Of a stretch of 64,000 bases of DNA, positions 1 to 11,195 are shown piece by piece. How positions within the stretch are numbered: position 1 is the first letter of the stretch; every line of letters starts with the position of its first letter. Position numbers and translations under genes: made by a program. The stretch is from Paraphoma chrysanthemicola (lineage: Eukaryota; Ascomycota; Dothideomycetes; Pleosporales; Phaeosphaeriaceae), in NCBI GenBank assembly GCA_020744225.1, contig JAGMWG010000019.1:124001-188000 (forward strand). Direction: 5' to 3'. The notes below the pieces were generated by a model. It ran no database searches and was not told where the DNA came from. It saw only the letters and a program-made list of their open reading frames with translations.

Positions 1-406
1 ACTGCTACGACGCTGGAGTTTAATCGTGATGATTTCTTCTGGTGGTAGTTTGTGCGTTGTGGTCCTTGCGACATCCACTTCACCCAGCGACGGGGTTATT
101 TGGTCACGTCATCAGCTGACTTGGCGGCAGTCGCAGAAGACAACACCATCGGGCGGGGGAAAGGTGGTTGATTATGTCTTTTGCATTTCTCCTTTATTTA
201 ACGCGCTTGAATGAATGAAGAAAGGGGACGATTGGCACATAATACAGCGTTTGGAGACCTGATATCTTCAAACGTGCCTGCCATTCTCGCGCTGTCACCA
301 CCGGCACATCGCAAGCCACGCAAAAAGCCTCAATCTCAGAAAAGCTTACATATTCAAATCCATTGGTTCCCTGCTGCATCACCTTCCGACCTTCACGTCA
401 CTTACC
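1..406. other. Leading intergenic segment
   Basis: I see no supported gene here. Short open frames on both strands lack family features. It ends directly at the start of the small Cys-rich gene and presumably holds that gene's promoter and leader. Confidence 0.4.
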
Positions 407-808
407 ATGCCCTGGATATGCCACGTCTCCGAGCACTGCTACCTCCCTCCCGATACATCCTCCCACCCCTCCACGCCCCCGGCAGTGCACTACAACCCGG
501 GGTGTGCGCGGCTCGGCCAGCCATGCGACACATGCGGGCACTCGTATTGCACGATATGCATGTCTCGGACGGATAGTCTGCGTGCGCGGCGGGCGTCGAC
601 GCGGTTTGGCGTTGATTTGGAGTTGCTGGATGAGAAGTTGAGGGAGTTTGAGAAGTCGGAGAGGAAGGAAGGGGATGGAGATAGGCGGTTGGAAGGTGGG
701 GAAGAGGATGAAGAGGGACAGATGAGCGGACAGGAGAAGACGATGGCTGGTAGGATTGAGAGGCATGCGTCGATGGTGAAAGTAAGGAATGGGATCACGG
801 AGCGTTAA
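407..808 (+). CDS. Small Cys/His-rich hypothetical protein
   Basis: A 133-residue single-exon frame. The N-terminal half carries paired metal-ligand-like residues: C5 and C11 near the start, then C33, C40, C43, H45, C48 and C51 in the pattern CDTCGHSYC. The C-terminal half is charged (runs of Glu, Lys, Arg) and looks disordered or coiled. This resembles small fungal proteins with a CxxCxHxxC zinc knuckle, but I do not recognise a named family. The first ATG of the frame was taken because the Cys motif begins immediately after it. No neighbour shares its strand closely; the dehydrogenase next door ends toward it. Function unknown; zinc binding is inferred from ligand spacing only. Confidence 0.45.
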   Translation: MPWICHVSEHCYLPPDTSSHPSTPPAVHYNPGCARLGQPCDTCGHSYCTICMSRTDSLRARRASTRFGVDLELLDEKLREFEKSERKEGDGDRRLEGGEEDEEGQMSGQEKTMAGRIERHASMVKVRNGITER

Positions 809-994
809 TGTGCGCTGGGACGCCGGAGTGGGACTATCATGGAGGGCTGAAGAATAGTGGTGGAGGGAAATGAAAGAGACAATGGCTGCGACGGAACGTG
901 GAGGTTCACAAAAGCGTGTTGTTTGCGTCGAGGGTGGAAATATACTCTTTACCTCTACCTAGGTGTTGCGGTAGGACGTGACGGACTGGCCTGC

Positions 995-2111
995 TTATAT
1001 AATGACATTGATATCTTGTCCACTTGCCCACGCCTCGACGGTCGCCTTGAGGACGTCGCCCAAATTCTTCAGCGTACGTTGTGAGAACCACGCGAGATGC
1101 GGGGTCATTGTGATGTTCAGATCCTTTGCGTCTTCGGCCAGAAGAGGAGTGTCATCAGGCCCGCCGACAGGCTCGACCTGGTACACGTCTGTGGCATAGC
1201 CTGCAATCTGCTTGTCTTTCAACGCCTGTACTATTGCTGCTTCGTCGACAATGCCGCCACGGGCAATGTTAATCACCACTGCATATGGATGCATCTTCCC
1301 GAACTCGGCTGTCGAGAGGAGGTTCAGCGTCTCTGGGTTCCTTGGGAGCGAGAGCACAAGAACCGTGGCTTGTCTGAGGACGTCGTCAAAGGGCACGCGA
1401 TCGTTTTCCACTTTGGGCGTAGGCAGGGCGCCGCCTAGTGAAGCCGTGTCTGCCGCCTTCCGCGACGCGATCAGGACCCTCATGCCCAAAGCGTGTCCCA
1501 AATCCGCAATGCGCTTTCCTATCGTCTTATCAGCCCACAGCCTCACGACTCCACTGCGGGTCTGACTGACCCAGGCCCCCATATCCGACGACACCCAGGA
1601 CCTCCTCCCTGCAGGTCAGCGGCGGGCTCCCGTCGGGGAGGCGCATGTGTTTGTTGACGGTGCCTTGCTGCTTCCATTCACTCGGCTGCTCCCTTGTCTT
1701 GCGATCCAGCAGCACGGTGCGTCGTCTCGCTGCGAAGTACAGGCTGATGGCATGCTCTGAAACGGCGTCGAGGTTTGCGCCTGGACAGTTTGTGACGCGT
1801 ATGCCGCGCTGTTTGGCAGCGACGAGGTCGACCGGGTCGGTGCCTGTTGCTGAGACGGCGATGTACTGTAGACGCGGGGTGACATCGGGATGCAGCGTTT
1901 CCGCGTCCAGCTTCACGGTGGTGGTAATGACGACGGTGGCATTGCGGATGCGCTCGTGTAGCTCTTCGCGCGTGGAAGTCTTCTCATAGGTAGTCAGCGT
2001 GTTGGGGAAGTCGAAGCCGTTGCCGGGCAGCGGCTGGTGTTGCTTCTCGAGCGCGACGATTTGGTGTACAACGTGGTTATGCATGGCGATGACGTCGGGC
2101 GGCTGTTTCAC
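995..2111 (-). CDS. D-isomer-specific 2-hydroxyacid dehydrogenase
   Basis: Two exons, complement(995..1518, 1571..2111), 354 residues. The 52-nt intron (GTCAGT...TAG, branch GCTGATAA) splits the Rossmann glycine motif; splicing restores GYGGLGKRIA at residues 176-185. Catalytic residues of the family are all visible: Arg267 in NIARGGIVDE, Glu296 in YQVEP and His321 in TPHLAW. The first about 160 residues form the substrate half. The family reduces 2-keto acids with NAD(P)H, or the reverse; glyoxylate/hydroxypyruvate reductase and glycerate dehydrogenase are close relatives, but the substrate cannot be read from sequence. No targeting signal is evident, so cytosolic is likely. The length is normal for the family (about 310-360). 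Confidence 0.9.
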
Positions 2112-3089
2112 AGTGCAGGGTCTCCGTTTCGCGAACGTAAAAACTTCTGCGCCGCTAATTTGTACATGTCAAATACTGGCCCGCTGTGGAGCAAAGTGGC
2201 ATTGCTGGACCGCGGTATCCGACTTGACACGATAGGGCGCGCGCACTTGCTCTCTGCATCTCGTGGGCGGCAGGTTGCGCGATGTCAGCATCGCACAGCT
2301 CAGAACCTCAGATGCGCGGTATCACAAGCACATCTCACCACTTCACCCCCTCAGGAGTCAGCAAACAAACACTGCATCCAAAGCTCGTATCAGCACCCCG
2401 GCTCATCACATGCACTCACGCCAAATGGATGGTCTGGCATGACAGGCACACCAACTGGCTGGATCTTTTCGATGTTTGCGGAGTCAACGCCGAACGCAAG
2501 CGCGCCCCTCGACGCCGCCCATGACCTCTGCGGGGACTCCTATTGGGCCGGGCAGCGATATTTAGCAAATCGACTGCGAACACCCCACGAGTATTCGGCC
2601 GATCGCGCGTGTGCTGCACGAAAGAGGCCATGCAAGTGACATTTGCGACATTTGCGACCTCTGCAAGGCGAAGGATCGCCAGGGCAAACATCGGCATCCT
2701 CTTCCCTGCCACTGTTGCATCTTGCTCGCCCCGAGACGAAGAGCCGCAAGCGCACGGCACACGTTTGCAGGGACTGCTCCTGCTCGGTGATTTACTCGGC
2801 TTCATCACGAACCACCACGCAGTCCCCGCTGGGCCAGGGCATCAGCACCCGGCGCCCGCCAAGCGCGGGCTGTCACCACTTGAGATAGGCGTGGTCAGTC
2901 TCTGGTAGCCTTTGCCGTTCCCAGGATAGTGGGCCGAGTCCATGCGTAGCCATGCGCCATCTGACGTGCCTCTGCAGCCCTTGAAAGGTAGCCCGCATCC
3001 GTCGCAACTGCTGCAGAGCTTTTGCGACTACAATCGACTCTCTTTCGTAACGCAGGCCCCTTCACTTAGGACCGAACCAGGAGCCCATC
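2112..3089. other. Intergenic region between dehydrogenase and permease
   Basis: This is the shared upstream region of the divergent dehydrogenase (-) and permease (+). Several overlapping open frames on both strands have no homology-like features and low-complexity composition. It probably contains both promoters and the permease leader. A short GACATTTGC direct duplication lies near 2637-2655. Confidence 0.4.
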
Positions 3090-5029
3090 ATGTCTGACTA
3101 CCGCTACGGCACGCAGTCTGATGCGTATGCCGCTGAGAACGACATTCACCAGCGAACCACGACCGAAAAGGGCCGCAAGCTGAGCTTGAGCAAGAAGTAT
3201 TCTGGCGACGATGGCGGTCCCAACGATGCCGACGACCTTTTGCAGGCCATGGGCTACAAGGCTGAGCTGGTGCGATCCCGATCGACCTTCCAGGTAGCCT
3301 TCATGTCTTTCGTCCTCGCGTCCGTCCCGTATGGTCTAGCAACAACTCTGTACTACCCCATCGCCTGCGCCGGTCCCGTGGGTATCATCTGGGGATGGCT
3401 CGGCGTCTCTCTGATCATTCTCTGCGTTGCTGCCTCGCTGGGTGAGATCACGAGCGTGTATCCAACCAGCGGAGGTGTCTACTACCAGACCTTCATGTTG
3501 GCGCCACCATCGTATCGCAGAATCGCCTCGTGGATTTGCGGTTGGGCTTTTGTAGTTGGAAACATTACCATCACTCTAGCCGTCAACTTCGCCACGGCAC
3601 TCTTCCTCGGTGCATGCATCAACGTTTTCGAATCGGAACCTGGCGTGGGCATCTTCGAAGGCAAACCTTATCAGATCTTTCTTCTCTTCCTGGCTATCAC
3701 CGTCGTTTGCAACCTCGTGTCTGCCCTTGGGAACAAGTGGCTGCCATGGCTCGATGTGAGATTCTTTCCGGATGCTTTAACGTGTGTGTTACTTACGGAG
3801 AACAGACTTTTGCCATTTTCTGGACCTTTGCTGGCGTGCTTGCAATCATCATCTGCGTTCTTGCCATCGCGAAAAATGGACGCCACAGCGCTAAATACGT
3901 CTTTACCGAGTTCGACTACTCCAACTCCGGCTGGGTCCCTGGATGGTCTTTCATGGTCGGATTGCTCCATGCAGCCTATGCGACTTCCTCGACTGGAATG
4001 ATCATCTCGTGAGCATGCCCCTTTACCTATGCGCCAACAACCTGCCCTTGCGATCCCCCCAATGCAGTACTTCCATGCGACAAAATCGAGATCCCATGCA
4101 GCCACAACCCATTGCGACCATGCTGTGTTCACTGCGGTAAATCGTTCCAACATGGTGTACATGCTGACCAAGAGATAGGATGTGTGAGGAAGTACAACAC
4201 CCCGCCACACAGGTGCCCAAGGCCCTTGTTGGCACGGTCGCCCTCAACACCGTTATGGGCCTGGTGTTCCTCATCCCGCTCGTGTTTGTCCTGCCCAATC
4301 AAGCAGACCTGTTCGCCCTCGTTTCCGGCCAGCCCATACCAACCATCATCAAAAGCGCTGTTGGCAGCTCCGGTGCGGCCATCGGTCTCCTCATTCCTCT
4401 TCTCGTTCTCGGTCTCATCTGCGGTATTGGCTGCACCACTGCCGCATCCCGTGCCACCTGGGCATTCTCTCGTGACGGCGCCATTCCCGGTTTCAAGTGG
4501 TGGAAGGTCGTCAACATCAAGCTCGACGTGCCTCTCAACGCTATGATGCTCAGCATGGTTGTCCAGCTCATTCTTGGCCTCATCTACTTTGGCGCACCTG
4601 TCGCTTTCAATGCCTTTTCTGGCGTCGGTGTCATCTGCCTCACGTTGAGCTATGCCATCCCGATCCTGATCTCGTTGATCCGTGGACGAAGCCACGTCAA
4701 GGAGGGTAACTTTTACCTCGGCGGTTTTGGAACCTTTTGCAATGTCGTCGCTCTTGGTATGTGCCCCAATGGTTCAACATTTTCAGTGCACTCTCTAACA
4801 TGAACCAGGCTGGTCTGCTCTCGCCATCCCCCTCTTTTCCATGCCGACATTCCTGCCCGTCACCCCTGAAACGATGAACTACGCCTCAGTTGTGTTTGCC
4901 GGCTTCTTCGTCATTGCGACTCTCTGGTACTTTGTGTGGGGCAAGAAGAACTACGAGGGCCCGCCAACGCACGAGGAGGCCGTCTTGGAGGCGAGAAGGG
5001 CCAGCATTGCAAGCCACCGAAGCAAATAA
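3090..5029 (+). CDS. Amino-acid/GABA-type permease (APC superfamily)
   Basis: Four exons, 3090..3755, 3806..4008, 4179..4756 and 4809..5029, 555 residues, introns of 50, 170 and 52 nt. The spliced protein has a hydrophilic N-terminus of about 60 residues, then about twelve hydrophobic segments and a short charged tail. Hallmarks of the fungal amino-acid/choline transporter branch of APC are present: LGEITSVYPTSGGVYYQ after the second helix, SSTGMIISMCEEVQHPATQVPKA (exon 2/3 junction), and CGIGCTTAASRATWAFSRDG further on. Such permeases act at the plasma membrane or vacuole in H+-coupled uptake of GABA, choline or other amines; the substrate is not predictable here. The start is chosen by the conserved acidic N-terminus and the flush reading frame. 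Confidence 0.93.
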
Positions 5030-5781
5030 GCGCTGGCTTTGCATTTGGAGGCTTTGTTGTACATCAGAAAAGCTATGAGTGCGAGGACTTTGTTGCGCGC
5101 TGGCATTGCTAGAAACCCTAGTGCCAAAGGAGTTTGTTGTGGGCTCCCGTATATACCCTTTGACTGCAATTTAAGTTGTTGCGCGATGATAGAAGTGTCA
5201 ATTGCGATGCTGTGATGCTGTATGTCGTCCGAGGTGACGCGTGAAGATGCATGCACTTTGGTGATGAAGCAGGATGGTTCAGGAGTCCAAGCCCACCCTC
5301 CAATTCGGTCTATGAGGTCAGACGTCCATACTTCAGGATGCCAGAGCAAATTTCCACGTAAATCTTTGAAGCTTGCTGCCTCACCTCGATTCGCTCCGAG
5401 CAGACTTTTCTCTTCGAATCTCAGTCTTCCGACAGCCTCAGCGCCAACCGGGCGCGTACAAGGCCAGGTTCACGTGCACGAGCGGACCCTGAAACTCTGG
5501 GAGCGGCCGCCGCCAAGCATCGCGTCCTCGTCGCAGATCGTCATCAGCAAACAATCACAACTCCATCCCTCCACACTCCACACTCGACTCCGCCTGTCTC
5601 TCCGCAGTCGAGCTTTCGCTGTGCCGACGAGCATCGGGCTTTGCGCGCATCCCCGCGCCTGCCCTTCCACGCACGAATCAGGCAGGCCTCACCGCTGCCG
5701 CTGCCGCCACGGATTCCCCCAGAGCGCGTCTGCGTCCCACCGCCCCACCGACGCAGCCAACTTGCTGCAACCACGGCCGCC
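5030..5781. other. Intergenic and SPT20 leader
   Basis: This lies between the permease stop and the SPT20 start. It is open in the SPT20 exon-2 frame from 5222, but translates to a Pro/Arg/Ser-rich sequence without conservation signs, so it is taken as promoter and 5' UTR. GC-rich C-runs lie near 5690-5770. Confidence 0.5.
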
Positions 5782-8638
5782 ATGTCGGGCCCCGTCGCGA
5801 CCGCCCGCCCTCCGCAGGCTCTGCGTCTGCGCCGCGAATCTCAGCGCCCTGGAGTTGCGCGCACCGCCACCAGACCAGCCAACATGGAGGGCGAGCCGGC
5901 CAAGCAGGACACCAGACGCTATGGTAAGCAGTGGCCGCCGCCCGCAGAAAGCAGAGCAAGAGCCACGGCTAACAATTGATGCAGTGCAGCGAGCGGCAGA
6001 CATTCTGGCGAAGCACAAGGACAAGCCCCCGTCGCTGCGCATCTTCCTGCACCCCAAGCACTTCCGCATCAACGACTCGCCCGACATGCTCGAGTACGAG
6101 TCGCCCATGCGCGAGCTGCTTTCGCATGTCAAGAACAGGACGGTGCCGCACAACATGGTCGAGGACTTCTACGCCGCCGAGATCCCCTTCTACGACAACT
6201 GCCTCATCGTAGAGGTGCACGACCACCGCTCCAACGGCGTCAAGCCTCGCGACGACACCAACAGCCTGGGCGACAGCGGCAAGAGCGCCTTCTCCATCCA
6301 CAACTACAACAACTTCATCACGCCCTCGCCGTTCGCCCCGTATCCCTCAAGCAACAAGGACGCGAAGCCGGGCCAGGCCGAGGCAAAGGCCAAGGATATC
6401 GAAAGCAAGGACGACAAGGAGAACATGCCCGCCCCGGCTCAGAATGGTGCACCGCAGAAGCCCACAGCCAAGAACGAGTCCTGGAAGGTCGTCCTGTTCC
6501 CGACCCCGCAGTCGCACCTGGCCGACATGCAGCTCCTAGCCACAACTCCAATGCCAGATCTGGCGATGCTGAAACGCATGCAAGCTGCGGGGCGTTCTGG
6601 GACCATGCCGCCTACCCCCATGACTGGCGTACCTCCGACGCCTACCTTCTCGAATGGGCCCAGCCCGAAGCGCCAGAAGATGGTACTCGACGACAGCAAC
6701 GTCCACGAGTTCGAGGCTGAGGTTCTGAATGCAACTTGCCCTAAACTGTTTCTCGAACCGACAAAGAGCTTCGGAGAGTCGCTTGCCATTATGGATGCCA
6801 TTACCCATCCCAACCACAGGAATGAAGCACCGCCGCGCAAGACTCGCAAGCGGACGACCGCCGAACTCCAAGCCGACGAGGCCGAGGCGGCAGCTACACA
6901 GCGCTTCATGCTGGCTGGTGACGAGCAGCAGGCCAACATGGCTACCACGGCCACGGGCGGCGACGAGGGTCAAGTGCGCTCAACTGCCAACACGCAGACC
7001 TTCGCCCGCTTCAAGACTCTTGCCACTATCAAAGCTAATCATGAGGAAGCAGACCGCCGAAAGAAGGAAGAAGATGCACGAATCGCACAGGCCAAGCGCC
7101 AGGCGCAAATTGAGGCCGAAGCCCAGCGGAAGCGGGATCTAGAGTCTAATAAACAACAAGCTGAGGTTCATGAGAGACAGCAGCAGCTGCTTCGCCAACA
7201 AGCTGCTCAGCAACAACAGATCCAACAAAATCAGATGATGCAAAACGAGGCTTTGCGTGCAGCAACCCAGGCACAGCAGATAGCCAACGCCACAGCCGCA
7301 CAAATAGCTCAGACACCTCAGTCGGCAACTCAACCCCAGTTCTCTCCAGTAGTCCGCAACGGGACCCCAATGGCTGCCGCTGCAAACTCGCCTCGCGTTG
7401 GAGGCCAAGTCTCGCACCCCATGGGAGGCACTCCTATGGTGGCTTCCGCATCAAACCATGCCATCAACAGTCCTGCACGACCGCCTTCCGCCGTGTCCCA
7501 CCAACAAATGGCACGCTCCGTTAGCCAGCAGCAGAACATGAGCAGGACTGGAACGCCTCAAATGGTTCAGGGGACGCCTGTGATGAACACTGCAATGCCG
7601 AATCGCAACATGACCCCGACGCCTGCCCGTATGAGCCAGAGCAGTCCATCGATGGCCATGCAAGGTGGAACGCCGATCATGATGCAGACACCACAACCAG
7701 GACAAAGCATGACGCCAGAGCATATGCAGCAGCTGCAGAACCAGCAGATGCAACAGCGTATGCTACAACAGCAGCGCATAAACCAAAACAATGCTTCTCC
7801 AGGAGTCAATCAGCTTCAGCAACTTGCGATCCAGAAGGCGACACAATACATGCAACAGCACGGTATACCTCAGGGCCAGAATCCTCAACACTACCAGCAA
7901 ACACTTGCGAGACGATTCTTCTCTCAGCTCCAGCAAAGCCAGCTGGCTGCACAACAAGCCCAACAACAGCAGAGCATGCAGATGTCGCCCCAGCCAAGTC
8001 AGCAAGGCATGAACCCCAACACCATGAATCTCGCACAGCTCCGACAGCATCATCAAGCACGGAAGATGCAGCTTCTGCAGCAGTATGGCCAACAAATACC
8101 ACAACAGGAGATGATGCGCTTGACGCAGTTGGAGCGGGCCATTCAGTCACGCCAACAGGCCGAGCAGCAAAGTCAGATGCAGCTCATGAATCCAGGCATG
8201 CAAAATCAAATGCAGAACCAGATGCAGGCCCAGATGAACGGCTTGCCCAACCAAGGTCAGAACCCGATGCAGATGCAACAGTATCAGCAGCTCTTGCAAC
8301 AACAACGCGCCAACCAAGCCCGCCAACAGCAAATTATGGCGATGCGACAACAAGCCATGCAGCAAGGCGGCCAAATCCCGCAGGGCATGATGAATAATGT
8401 CAACATGCAGGGTATGAACATGGGCAATATGCAGGGCATGAATATGCAAAACATGCAGGGAATGAACATGCAGAATGTGCAGAACATGCAAGCCATGCAG
8501 GGCATGCAGGGCATGAACGTAAATGGTATGAACCAGCAGCAAGTCCAGCAAATGATGATGATGAGGGCACAACAGCAGGCTCAGCGCATGGGCCAGCCTG
8601 GACAGCAGGGTGGAGACATGAGTGGATGGACTGGTTGA
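5782..8638 (+). CDS. SPT20: Spt20 subunit of the SAGA coactivator
   Basis: Two exons, 5782..5923 and 5985..8638, 931 residues. The 61-nt intron (GTAAGC, branch CTAAC, GCAG) joins ...DTRRY to VQRAADILAKHKDKPPSLRI, the usual beginning of the Spt20 domain, which runs to about residue 140 (FLHPKHFRI, PHNMVEDFYAAEIPFYDNCLIVEVHDHR). The middle is disordered and Lys/Glu-rich with a coiled segment at about 370-430. The C-terminal 500 residues are Gln/Met-rich with MQGMN-type repeats near the end. Spt20 scaffolds SAGA in the nucleus and is needed for its integrity. A longer frame starts at 5222, but that start would bypass the conserved splice. An internal ATG at 5883 (MEGEPAKQ) is an alternative start. 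Confidence 0.92.
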
Positions 8639-9867
8639 GTCGTGATTTACTTCTTCTCTTGTATGTGTGTGTTTTACGGTCTGTGGGGTTTTGGTGTTTA
8701 ATATGGGCATTCACCCAGGGCTCTGGGATGGGCGTTTCTGGGGATAAAAAAGTTCATCTCGAGATACCCCAATGGTGTGTGGGCTGGGCGTGTTTTTTTT
8801 CGGTGCATCCTGGTGTGGGATTGCTTGTTGGACCTCTTCGATGTGTGTTTGGCTTTGTACAGTCCTGAAAAACTATTTATTACAACTGTTACTATATTTG
8901 ATTTGAGGCTGGATGTTTTTTGGTATAGCTTCGAAAGCTCGTATAGTGAATATCCTTTTATGGCTGTTAGGAGATATGAGTATCGGTGCGTGTGATGTAG
9001 TGAGTGAGAAGAGAAGATTGAGTCATGTATGTAGTTATGTATTTGTCCTTTTGCTAGTTCACGATTTACTGAATACTGGAATCTGAGGAACGAGAACATT
9101 GAACGCTGACAGTTTTTTCACTGGAGATGTGGTTTGAATAATTGAACATTTCGAAGCATTTCGTGCGATTAATGTTTGGACTTTGTCAATAACGCGGTCA
9201 GTAGGAAACAAAGATCCTCGTAGTGTCTCATTCATTCATGGTGTAGTTAATACCTTTTTTGCTTATTGGAATGTTTTCCCTTGCTGCTCGCGAGGGTATA
9301 TGTACTTTTCTTATGATCTTGTTTGGCACGTCTTTGTGTCGAATTTTAAGACTGTTGTTACTACATGAACGACGGAGCTAGATAGGACGCAGAAGGCTGA
9401 AGAGAAAAAGCTGCGGCTGACGTGCGAGGGTTGGTGGTGGGGTGAGCAAGCACGAGATGGTCAAGGTGATGGTTGGTGGGGAACATGAGTTGGGTTCGAT
9501 ATTTTTATCGCAGTTGTGCCATCACGGACATTCCATGTAAAGTCTTACAACCACGGGAAGCATAACCGCGCGAAATTAAATAGAAGGTGGCGGTAATGGC
9601 GATCAGAATAGTAGTCATGGACGCATACATCCTGTGCAAGAGAAAACGCCGTTGATGGTAAAGCGGCAATTTGAGTGGTGTGAGAAAGGGACAGCTTTCT
9701 CGAAACGATTGGATTCTGGAAAGAATACGACTATATAGTGAGTATATGCGTATGGAAGCTGATAGCAGTGCGCCCTGCCCAATCAAGTTAAAGAATGAAA
9801 TGCCGCCTATGCTGCCCTCCTAAGTCTTCATTAGTACCACGCCCCTTTCACCCGCTGTATCTGTGAA
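8639..9867. other. Convergent intergenic region
   Basis: This separates the stop codons of SPT20 (+) and the bestrophin-like gene (-). It is T-rich and lower in GC than the flanking genes, with T-runs such as 8791-8799. I see no gene; small open frames, including 9505..9786 (-), have only chance hydrophobic stretches. It probably holds 3' UTRs and polyadenylation signals. Confidence 0.5.
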
Positions 9868-11195
9868 TCACACAGATTCTGTGTTGAGCGTGCTCCCGCT
9901 GACATTCGAATCGTTCCGTACGTTCACCGGCATCATACTCTGCCTGCGCCACATGGCCGGCTTACTCGTCATAGCCCTCATCTTGAGCGCATTGCGGATA
10001 TCCTGCACACTTGTATCGGGCCAGAATTCGGCGCCTGTAGAGCTGATGGGATACAGTGGCTTATTGTCGGCGTGGAAAGCGTACTCGTCGAGCCGGGCAG
10101 CCGGACGGGACGCGATGATGGAAACGTCCGATGCGATTTGCGCGCAGTACAGTTCCAGCGGCAGATCATTGACTTCGTGGCCAAAGGGGTTTTCAATTTC
10201 GTTACCTATGGCGGCAAATCCGAGGGTGATGTATGCGGCAATCATTGTCGCAGGAATCGTCATCCACCCCATGAGATGCACGAGCTGGAACGGCAAGGTG
10301 ATGACGTAGATCCAGGTGATTTGCGAAATGGCAATCGTGTATGCAATAGGCAGCGGCGTGTTGAGAATCCGGTCTGCGGTGACGAGGATGTCGTTGAAAC
10401 ATTCCAGCTCACTCATGACACCGGGTATGACACCAGGAGGTCTTAGTAGATCGTTGGCCGTGATGGTCTGAATGTATGAATCCATGTAGCCCAAAACCTC
10501 AAGCGGCAGGTTACCGAGCGGACGCTTTGCGCGCTTCAATTCCATCCGAGGGTTGGGCTCCGCTACACGCAGAATGTTGCGCACGTGCTTCCATGCATCC
10601 GGCGCCTCTGGCTGTACAGTGGGGTGGCCAGCATCTCGCGCGAATGTGTCAAGATGCCCGACCAGATCCTGCAAGTCCTCGTACTGAATGTACGGCTCGA
10701 ATCGCACCTTGTGCTTTAGAGCCACGGCGAAAGCAATAATAAGGTTGAGGAACGAGATCTTGGCAAGAAGATCTTGTTTGCCTTGCTCACCTTCACGCTC
10801 AATGCTGTGGATCCAAATGGTACGTGAGAAGGCGGCCGCATGCCCAGTGAGTTTGCTCCATACCTTACGCCCTTCCTGCAAAGTGAAGGGATCCAAATTA
10901 GTACATGTTTGGCGCGAGTTCTACGGATGGTACTTGCCATGTATCTTTCATAGGCAGTCGAGCTCCTCAGATTCAGCGAGAAGCCAACTAGGATACCAAG
11001 AACAGTTGTCACGATAGGGTGAACATTGACTGATGTGCTGTCAGAGCTGATGGCGGCCACCTGGGATGCACAATCATACTCGTGTGTAGTTCCTGAGAAA
11101 TAGCTGTGATACCTGCCGCCCATATCGTGATGCATAGTGTCCGAAATATAATTTTTGGGGTTACACTGCCATGCATGCGAAGTGCTCGAGGCCAT
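9868..11195 (-). CDS. Bestrophin/UPF0187-like anion channel, 5' end doubtful
   Basis: Two exons, complement(9868..10875, 10938..11195), 421 residues as drawn. The junction restores the family motif RSSTAYERYMEGRKVW. Preceding it is VNVHPIVTTVLGILVGFSLNL, the second membrane segment. Downstream are ISQITWIYVITLPFQLVHLMGW, then FAAIGNEIENPFGHEVNDLPLE, the calcium-clasp-like bestrophin signature. The 62-nt intron begins GCAAGT instead of GT and has an ACTAAT branch and TTTGCAG end. The family forms chloride or other anion channels in membranes. The first about 45 residues (from an in-frame ATG at 11195) are not hydrophobic, so the usual first helix is absent. Either a further 5' exon is unseen or the gene is truncated. 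Confidence 0.75.
10876..10937 (-). other. GC-AG intron of the bestrophin-like gene
   Basis: A 62-nt intron with donor GCAAGT, branch ACTAAT and acceptor TTTGCAG. Phase 0 joining gives ERYM|EGRKVW. The nearest GT two bases further in would break the frame and destroy the motif, so the GC donor is the best reading. Confidence 0.8.

Noticed and set aside
2595..2790. Cys-rich translation resembling a zinc cluster (DICDICDLCK)
   Set aside because: The Cys spacing does not fit Zn2Cys6, the pattern arises from a short GACATTTGC duplication, and no start codon or exon structure supports it.
9505..9786. 93-codon minus frame with a hydrophobic segment
   Set aside because: It lies in a convergent 3' region; the hydrophobic stretch is short and follows from T-rich composition.
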